A DNA stretch of 64,000 nucleotides from contig OZ026524.1 in assembly GCA_964019695.1 (NCBI GenBank), forward strand, positions 66,986,223-67,050,222, given 5' to 3'. This DNA is from Loripinus fragilis. Lineage: Eukaryota > Mollusca > Bivalvia > Lucinida > Lucinidae. Numbering within the stretch: the first letter of the stretch is position 1; every line of letters starts with the position of its first letter. Positions 57,045 to 64,000 of this stretch are shown one piece after another. Below the pieces are notes generated by a model. The model had not been told where the DNA came from. It made no database searches and saw only the letters and a program-made list of their open reading frames with translations. The position numbers and the translations under genes were made by a program.

Positions 57045-57998
57045 TTAATTAATAGGTTTACTCCTAATTTCATGTTTACCTGTATCTAATTTATCAGATT
57101 TCTTTTCTTGGTTAGCCAGTTTGTCCTGTTTCATAAACAAAAACCCATGTGCTTCTAAATATTGCTCAGCCAATTCAGCCATCTCTGATATATTACCTGG
57201 TTTCCTTTCCTTAAGGAATAGTGCTAAATCTGTTTGAGAAGCATTTATAAACTGCTCTTGCAACAACAAGTCTTTCACCCCATTAAATGATTTGTCTGCA
57301 CCTGCCATCTCAATCCATCTTATTAAATAGCTCTCTATTCTTACAGCAAATTGGGGAGCACTTTCACTACTTTCTGGGAGACATGACCTAAATTTTTGTC
57401 TAAAACCTTCCTGAGTTAACGCGAACCTTCTCAATAAGGCAGTCCTTACTTTCTTATAATCATTTGCTTCTGCAATTGATAGTCTGCTATATACCTCTAG
57501 GGACTTACCCTTTAATAGTGCAATAAGACTTACCGCCTAATCTTTCTGTAGCCGTCCTGCACTTCCTGCAAAGCGCTCAAACCTATTTAAATAAGCATCC
57601 ATATCATCCTTACTGTCCTCAAAATGAGGAAGTTTGGGACCCTTTGATAAATTTTTAACTGAAACATCCTTTCCAATTTCAGCTGCGTGTACCTTAACCT
57701 TCTCTAGTTCTACCTGTCTCTCTAACAGATCTAACTTTGCTTTATTCTCTAGCTCAATGAGTTTCATTTTATTAAGATTTTCTAACTCTAACTCCTTTAT
57801 TCTATCTTCCCTCGTTTTCGCTCTCTCCTCTCTTTCAGCTCGTTCCTTCTCAAGTTTACTTCCTCTTTCTAATCTTTCTTTCTCTTTTCTTTCCTCTCTT
57901 TCTAATGCTTCACGTTCTTTTCGTTCCTCTATTTCCATAGCTTCCTTCTCTTTACGATCAATAAAACTCAACAAATCAGTTCCTTCTAGACCTAACCC
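57045..57998 (-). pseudogene. gag: Gag pseudogene of the LTR element, one in-frame stop
   Basis: On the minus strand one frame runs from about 57998 to 57045 and is broken only by TAG at 57539-57537. The N-terminal part is a charged coiled coil rich in Glu, Lys and Arg (EREERKEKERLE-type, about 90 residues). Then comes a core block, PKLPHFEDSKDDMDAYLNRF, and after the stop a helical region with EGFRQKFR, AVRIESYLIRWIEMAG, LLLQEQFIN and AEQYLEAHGF. These words mark the SCAN-like capsid domain of molluscan and vertebrate Ty3-type Gag. The stop most likely replaced a tryptophan codon (TGG to TAG), since reading continues in the same frame. No ATG starts the frame and no nucleocapsid zinc knuckle remains at the C-terminus, which ends at the 3' LTR. 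Confidence 0.88.
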
Positions 57999-58660
57999 TT
58001 TCCTATTTTAAGAATGTGTGTCATCTCCATGATGAAAACTATGACCTAAAAGACTTGTTGTACAGAAATGGATCAAAATGCAAGATTTTTGTATATAAAT
58101 CTATATTTATAAATATGTTGTATGGCACTGCACATTGCCTAAAGCAAATCTTAATCTCAATCTGCTAAATGACATAGTACATTACCAATAACTAGTGTCA
58201 GTCTTATATGGTATTAGATATGTCACCTGACCATGTATTGTTTATTTTCCTAACTGTTTCTCAACTGCTTTTTTTTAAATGTTCCTGCAAGAAAGTAATT
58301 GAATTAGATCTTACTTTAGCTTGAAACTTCTGTCTCTAATACAAAACTCATCACTGTCATAAAGCTGTCCCTGAAGTTCATGTAGACATCACCATAGAAA
58401 AGAAACATCACTCTAGCAGTCCGTGAAACATAGAATCATCTCCACCATGAAAGCATATATCCAATAAGTACTCAAAATCCACCATGAGGAAAAAGACTAA
58501 GGGATAAATTAGAATCCACCAATTTATCTATGCAAAAACTATGCATAGACCATATTCCGTAATATGTTAAAATTCTTCATAGAGCTGGATACAATTATCA
58601 ACCATGTTCCTTACAGACTATGTCCAAAGATTGTAAAACAAATCACATCAGGATGGAATC

Positions 58661-58679
58661 AATCCCACCGCTGCCACCA
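58661..58679 (-). promoter_or_regulatory. Primer binding site, tRNA-Leu type
   Basis: Three bases inside the 5' LTR the minus strand reads TGGTGGCAGCGGTGGGATT. This is the complement of a 3' end ATCCCACCGCTGCCACCA, as in animal tRNA-Leu(AAG). It fixes the direction of the element. Confidence 0.88.
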
Positions 58680-58682
58680 AAA

Positions 58683-59129
58683 TGTCACGTATACCGAGGG
58701 CCATCCTTGTATGTGCATGGTAGTGTAATTTAAAAGAAGACTTCTAATAAGAAATAAGTTCACACAGCATTATTTATTCAGACTAGTAACTCAACATCAA
58801 CACATAGTCAAAACAGCAACCATTTTTAATGCCACTCTCTACTTATGCATTATGCAGTTAGACATAAAATTTCCCAGAAACAGAGTGTTTCCACACAGGA
58901 AAGCACTAAGCTTAAACCACAAAGGTTTTCCACACAGGACTGCACAAAGCTTTGACACTAAGTCTTTTGAATAATGACACGAAGTCGAAAGCACTAAGCT
59001 GGTCTATGTCAACTACATTATCACTTCATGACAGCGCTCAACAATGAGTTTGAGTCCCAAATAAAATGGCCACCTGATAACAATGTAAGTACACTAAGTC
59101 TATTGTCCATCAATGTTCAAGTAAAAACA
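58683..59129 (-). repeat. 5' LTR of the gag-only element
   Basis: Direct copy of 56594-57040 with equal length and about ten differences. The next ten plus-strand bases, AATATTAATT, are also shared with the inner side of the other LTR. Confidence 0.92.
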
Positions 59130-59204
59130 AATATTAATTTCAAAGAAAACAGATCACCTTTTGATCTTAGTCTGCTATTATATTCATATTGCAGTTGCTA
59201 TAGA

Positions 59205-59595
59205 GACAGTATTCAACTAACTGTATAGTATATTCCCAATTAACTGTACAGAACACTTGAGTACTATATATGTGCTACACAGACTATATAAACATGCTTG
59301 TACAGTATATTTGCAACTCACTGTACAACATTATCACATTCAGATCATGTAAATTATTTGGGCTATTTGCAACTAACTATACAGTACACTCGCAATCAAC
59401 TGTACATCAACTTGCTATAAACTGTACAGTACACCAGCAATCAACTGTACACTAAACTTGCAATAAACTGTACAGTACACTAGCAATCAACTGTACACCA
59501 TGATTGCTATAAACTGTACATATAATCGCAATCAATTGCACAGTATAATGTCAATTAACTGTACAAAATAATCGCAATCACCTGTACACAATGTA
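59205..59595. repeat. TGTACAG minisatellite
   Basis: About fifteen imperfect copies of CAATCAACTGTACA and ATAAACTGTACAGTACAC alternate, giving a period near 20-23 bp and a doublet near 45 bp. TGTACA is self-complementary. Confidence 0.8.
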
Positions 59596-60045
59596 GATCT
59601 TGAATACAGTACTTAAAATACCAGCCATAAGTAAATCATAACCATATGCCGACCACGCAAATATTTTACAAGTTTTTGACCGATATGTGCTCTGCAATCA
59701 CCCTAGACTTCTGTAAAGTTTGGACTTAAAATCATATCTGAATCTAGTCTATTCACAAGAATATTTCAGTTCAATATGATATTCAGACTGTCACTGCTCC
59801 GTGCACTAGCTAAGTGCAAATATATTAATAAAACTTGCATCACGTGCAGGGCAAGGTCATAAAATAAATCTACTTACAGACATCACGGCAGTCTCTCTAT
59901 ATATTTCTATATATCACTATTCAATATTTGTCCCAAATCACATTTTCATCTGCACTATTCAAAAACTAAACCAGGAATGATTTTAATAATACAACATAGG
60001 TACGCCCCTGCTCATATCTAAATTTGCTACTAGCGAAATTTGAAT
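59596..60045. other. No gene recognised
   Basis: AT-rich, no partner or frame noticed. Confidence 0.35.
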
Positions 60046-60049
60046 TACA

Positions 60050-60225
60050 CTGTTTCTAGCGATTTCGTCGATTGTTAAAAGCGTTTTCGATTGCCGCCTA
60101 TCCAGTGTGAAACAAAATTATTTTTTAACAGACAAATGGCAATCGAAAACACTGTTTCTAGCGATTTGTGATCCCCGTTCATCACTTGCTCAGAGCGTTT
60201 TCGATTACCGCCTATCCGGTGTGAT
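60050..60225. repeat. CACCGGATAGGC palindromic unit, copy 4
   Basis: CGATTGCCGCCTATCCAGTGTG and CGATTACCGCCTATCCGGTGTG frame it with CACTGTTTCTAGCGATTTG twice. Same family as the three units inside the 5 kb TTAA insertion. Confidence 0.8.
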
Positions 60226-60351
60226 AAAGGAGCCTATTTTATGGCAATTGAAAAAGTTTGGTCATTTCTACATAAAACATTAGCGACGATATGTTAACTT
60301 GCAGACGATGTCCTTGAGCGTGCTTAAATGGCATTGAAGCCCTGTTGAACC

Positions 60352-60482
60352 GCAAATTTCACATTTCGCAAATTTCACACTGTGAAATATTGGTAACAAT
60401 TCTTTACAGCGCGTGAAAAATTGGTACCAATACGTCACATTTTCATACCAATATTTCACATTTTGTGAAATTTGCGCACATA
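60352..60482. repeat. TTTCACA-rich foldback
   Basis: CAAATTTCACA, TGTGAAATATTGGTA and then TACCAATATTTCACA, TGTGAAATTTG pair across a short centre (TACAGCGCGTG). Confidence 0.75.
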
Positions 60483-60689
60483 GTGAAATTATATGTAGCA
60501 TACATATAATATTTTTTGACATCTATATATGAGCCCTGACATGTGATTTCCAATAATGTGGCATTTTGACAAGTGTAGACTCAGACGTGCCTGTGCAGTC
60601 CCCAGGGTGCATTCTCCTTTTAAGCTAAAAACCTCCAAATGATATTCACTTAGTAGCTTAACACTCATAGAATCTTCAAGGGACTAGCA

Positions 60690-60745
60690 AAGGCTCTGAT
60701 CAGACTGCCCCTATGCACAGGCTGATCTGAGTCTTTGTTGGTCGC
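60690..60745. repeat. CTGATCAGACTGC hairpin
   Basis: AAAGGCTCTGATCAGACTGC pairs imperfectly with GCTGATCTGAGTCTTTG; relative of the hairpin at 24688-24737. Confidence 0.65.
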
Positions 60746-61436
60746 ACATACCACATTGTTGGAAATCTCATGTGGCGGCTCATATATGAATGGGGTTAGT
60801 TTTGAAATTCTGGGCCGCTCATCGGCACCAATATGACTTCCAAGTTACCCACACCTCCTTCCCGAGGCTTTTTTTCTTCCAATGGATCACATATTCCGAA
60901 CTTAGTATACAACTACTGAGCTTGAAATGCATGATAAAAATGGAAAAAGATGGGCTTTATATCTCAGCTTTAGATAATGCAAAAACTGCTGTCCAGCAAC
61001 TATAATGCTCTAATCTTTTTTAAAAAGCCAAGCTTGTACATGTATTCCTGAACTGTTTCCCTTAAAACGGAAGACATGCATACATTTGCACATTTTAAAT
61101 GATTTTTTAATGTTCAATTTATTTATTTCGTTAAAATTTAAATGCGCATATATTTATGAGATTCTTCATGGACCTTTTTAATTAGAGATTGCATTTTGTG
61201 TCCTATAACAAACGTTTCACAAAAAAGACGAAAAAAAAAGATTCTTTTTTTTTTTTGGTTCATTAGTTTTTTTACTCTACCTTAGAGATAAACCATTATA
61301 GTCAAAATAACTCTCATCACCGATTTACGAAATTAATCGACAGCTACCGAATAAGGGATACTCTGTAAATTATAAATAAAAGCGCGCCCTCTGGCGTCAA
61401 TATATCTAGCATTGAAAGAAGCGGGGAATTACCGCC
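60746..61436. other. No gene recognised
   Basis: Only short chance frames and T-runs (near 61240-61260). Confidence 0.35.
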
Positions 61437-62606
61437 AATATTGAGGCCCCCCAGGGGGTGTATGTGCTTCCTTGATATCTGAAAATAATGCATTGATCTC
61501 CCCGTCTCCCTGCAAATAATGTCCTCATCTCCCTAAATGTTGCCTTTGCTCCCCAAATCCCTAAAAATAGTTCAGCTTCTCCCCAAATCCCCAAAAATAT
61601 AAGCCAATTCTCCCTAAAATGTATTTATCTTTCCGTAAAATTGAAATCACGTACTTAAAACTATGAAGCCATATAAGAGCGCATGACTAAAAGATCACTT
61701 AATATTTTGTCTTATACATGTAAAGACAGGTCTTTGCCATGGAATACATGACATATTAAAGCCATCGAATGCATAACATATAATTAATTTCAATGAAATG
61801 CATTATATGAGGCCATCCTTAATTAAAATGTTGTTGCTGTTCCTAATAGAGAAGGCTTGGAGGTTTAGAGACATACCATTCGTTTTTCTTTTTGGGAACA
61901 GGGGCTGGTTTTTACCAATAGCTTAAACTGGATTTTTCTAGACACTTTTAAATTAGTGAAAGCATTTAATTATAAAAAGTCTTTTCTACAATTGCTTATT
62001 AGCTATACGCTTGTATAACTAATCAGTTAAATCAAGTAAGTATATATCTGATAAGCATTTTTCAACAATTCCTTTAAAAAGGGCTAATTACCTAAAAAGA
62101 TAATAATATAACAGGTGTGCAGGTGGCCCCATAACATTGTGTAGTCACACTATTGCTAGGGGGGTCCGGGGGCATGCACCCCCTGAACATTTTTGACAAA
62201 AATGGTGTGATCTGGTGCAATCTGGGGGCATCCCAAAGTATGTTATTACCAACCTAAAAATCAACAATTTTAAGGAAAAAAATGAACAAGAAAACTTAAT
62301 TGCCATATTTCTCTCTCAGATCAATCTTCATAAGCATGTTAATATGAAAATAAGTTCATTTAGAATTTACCAGGAGGGGGGGTCTGGTGGGCTAGCCCCC
62401 CAGAAGCAGAAGAAATTTTAAAAAAATCAAACAAAATGGAGGCTTTTCCTTATTTTTTTTTTGCTTTTTGGCAAGGCTCCCTTCATCCCCAAAATTATTA
62501 GCTTGCTCCCTAGCTCCCCTAAAATAATGACAAGTGCTCCCCAGCTCCCTGAAAATAAATAGCCATTCTCCCCAGATCCCCAAAACCCCTGGGGGGCCCT
62601 AATATT
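61437..62606. mobile_element. TIR element with CT-rich degenerate ends
   Basis: AATATT plus GGCCCCCCAGGGG at the left is inverted at the right end (to 62606), about 19 of 21 bases. Inside each end are several degenerate CTCCCCAAATCCC-AAAATA units, in the same direction at both ends. The middle has GGGGGTCCGGGGGCATGC and GGGCTAGCCCCCCAG words. No frame. Confidence 0.6.
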
Positions 62607-64000
62607 CAATGCGTCAACTTTCTGTTTTGAATGAAAGGAGTGTCATTTTATAAAGCTGTTAGATAAGTGCTATTCTCTATTTCTAAATTACTTTGTATTA
62701 TTTGTAATTCGTTAGTATGCATCCGAAGCTGTTATCATAATACAATTCACATGATATAATGACACAAAATAAAATGAAATTGCCAACATACAAAAACAAA
62801 GATGTATGCATTGAATATTGCCAGTTTTCACCTTCCATACTGTATTTCTAATAAAAGTAGGAATCCAAATACTGACCATAAAACAAGCTTTGTTTCTCGA
62901 GATTTCAGACAGGTGAACAATTAAAGATTGATTGAGAGATTTTCACTTCATTTTAGGTTCTTAACATTTTTCATGCTGAACACGGATATGCATGACGGTG
63001 TCCTAATTTGAAAACAGTGTTGATTTAGATCAGTAGGCAAGATCCATATTTTTTTCTAATATACTTGTAAATTTCTGCTGATAAAAGTTATAACACTAGT
63101 TAATTGGATAGAAAATCTGGAGGCTTGTAGTACTTAAAGCACCCAAGGTGGTATGGGTTAAAACTTGGTATTTCGGTTACTAAATGTTTGTCTACGGATA
63201 AGTTTACAAGCTTTATTGTCGTCTGCTGATTCTTTTCAGGAAATATCATTAAAATTAAAACAGTCTCGATCTAGATCAGATGGAACATTTTGTAATAACC
63301 TGATGTTTGCAAATAATATCAACAGATGCCAAAATATGCAAATACCAGAAAAACGAGTTAAATACACCATTTTGCTTTTTGTCTGCTCTTGGCGAATTTC
63401 GCTGCCTGTTGTAATACTACTGACAAGTTGACAACGTGTTCAAAGAGTTTGAACTGAAGTCAGGCCCGGCCAAAGGCTGGGCCTGATCTGAATTTGAACC
63501 GTTTGATACCCAAAGGACCTCTGACACTTTGATAGGGTATCTGCCTATTTGTCAGATGCTTCCCAAAACTTCCCTATGCATAATATATCACTGGTATTCT
63601 TTTGAATAGGACGCTTGATGTATTAGAGCGAATTAAGGTTATAATTAGACATGCTGACCCCTGCGACAAAACAGGTGATGCTACCACAGGGGTTGGGGGT
63701 TTCAAAATTTGACTCCGTCTAAACATTTAGAAATCAATTACTTTCACGTGTAAAATTACATCATCAATACTTGATTACAAATAACAGTGAAAGTAATTTA
63801 AAGTCCAAAATCATGAGCATTTTAATGATTATTTTTGTTGTTGTTTTTTCTATCTGATTTGTTAAGAAATATCTTAAAGTGCAACTGTAGTACATATTCA
63901 ACCTTATTGAATTATTGCAATATTATGCAGCAATCATGCGTAAAGTACACCTAGTCAAGGGCCATGTAGTTTATGTGTATTGGATAAATTCAGTAGATGT
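62607..64000. other. No gene recognised; one GGCCCGG hairpin
   Basis: AT-rich. TCAGGCCCGGCC and GGCTGGGCCTGATCTGA (63461-63492) form a hairpin with relatives at 30075-30108 and 52981-53010. No coding frame I can support. Confidence 0.4.

Larger units (their letters stand above)
56594..59129 (-). mobile_element. Gag-only LTR retrotransposon (internal deletion)
   Basis: Two 447 bp direct repeats (56594-57040 and 58683-59129) enclose a gag remnant on the minus strand. I count about ten substitutions between the LTRs (roughly 98 percent identity), so insertion was recent. The flanking 5-mers are AATAG and AATAT, a target duplication with one change. Reading on the minus strand the order is 5' LTR, primer site, leader of about 0.7 kb, gag, 3' LTR; protease, RT, RNase H and integrase are missing. 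Movement would need proteins from a full-length relative. Gag type suggests a Ty3/gypsy-like parent. Confidence 0.93.

Noticed and set aside
57634..58011. 125-codon plus-strand frame opposite gag
   Set aside because: Antisense shadow of the Glu/Lys coiled coil (Phe/Ser-rich translation); the minus strand carries recognisable Gag.

Overview
The window looks like accessory DNA from a marine mollusc, most likely a bivalve. It is AT-rich, intron-scale and gene-poor. It is crowded with tRNA-derived SINEs, terminal-inverted-repeat (TIR) elements without transposase, foldback elements, Ty3/gypsy remnants, and tandem arrays of 140-190 bp monomers rich in AAGGTCA-type words. That taxonomic call is inference from repeat style; no marker gene is present.

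Only three stretches read convincingly as protein. (1) 1-3114 (+): the 3' two thirds of a Ty3/gypsy pol (end of reverse transcriptase, RNase H, integrase), intact to its stop and running off the left edge. (2) 4116-6746 (+): a large exon opened by a splice acceptor. It encodes two zinc-finger-like modules, twelve tandem 34-residue repeats and a C-terminal T1/KCTD-type BTB domain. (3) 57045-57998 (-): a gag pseudogene with one in-frame stop, enclosed by two near-identical LTRs (56594-59129) with a tRNA-Leu primer site.

Layout. 0-4.1 kb: pol and its 3' flank. 4.1-8 kb: zinc-finger/BTB exon and probable 3' UTR. 8-13.7 kb: mostly empty, with a small TIR element and a candidate 1.77 kb LTR carrying CRE, TATA box and two minisatellites. 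13.8-30 kb: a TIR element holding a tandem array, a 108 bp palindrome, tRNA-like modules, a 115 bp (AT)n run, a 4 kb foldback element and several monomer arrays. 30.2-46 kb: a very large inverted duplication whose two arms have been invaded by different elements, so each arm is an empty-site control for the other; its centre holds a 188 bp satellite and a mariner-like element. 46-54.8 kb: SINEs and dispersed repeats. 54.8-56.4 kb: a higher-order tandem array. 56.6-59.1 kb: the gag-only LTR element. 59.2-64 kb: minisatellite, hairpins and another TIR element.

The main interest is the nested insertion history at 30-46 kb, the unusual zinc-finger/repeat/BTB architecture, and a foldback element built from SINE and tRNA-like modules. 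Identities and unit counts were made by eye; element edges are approximate except where a TIR and target duplication fix them.
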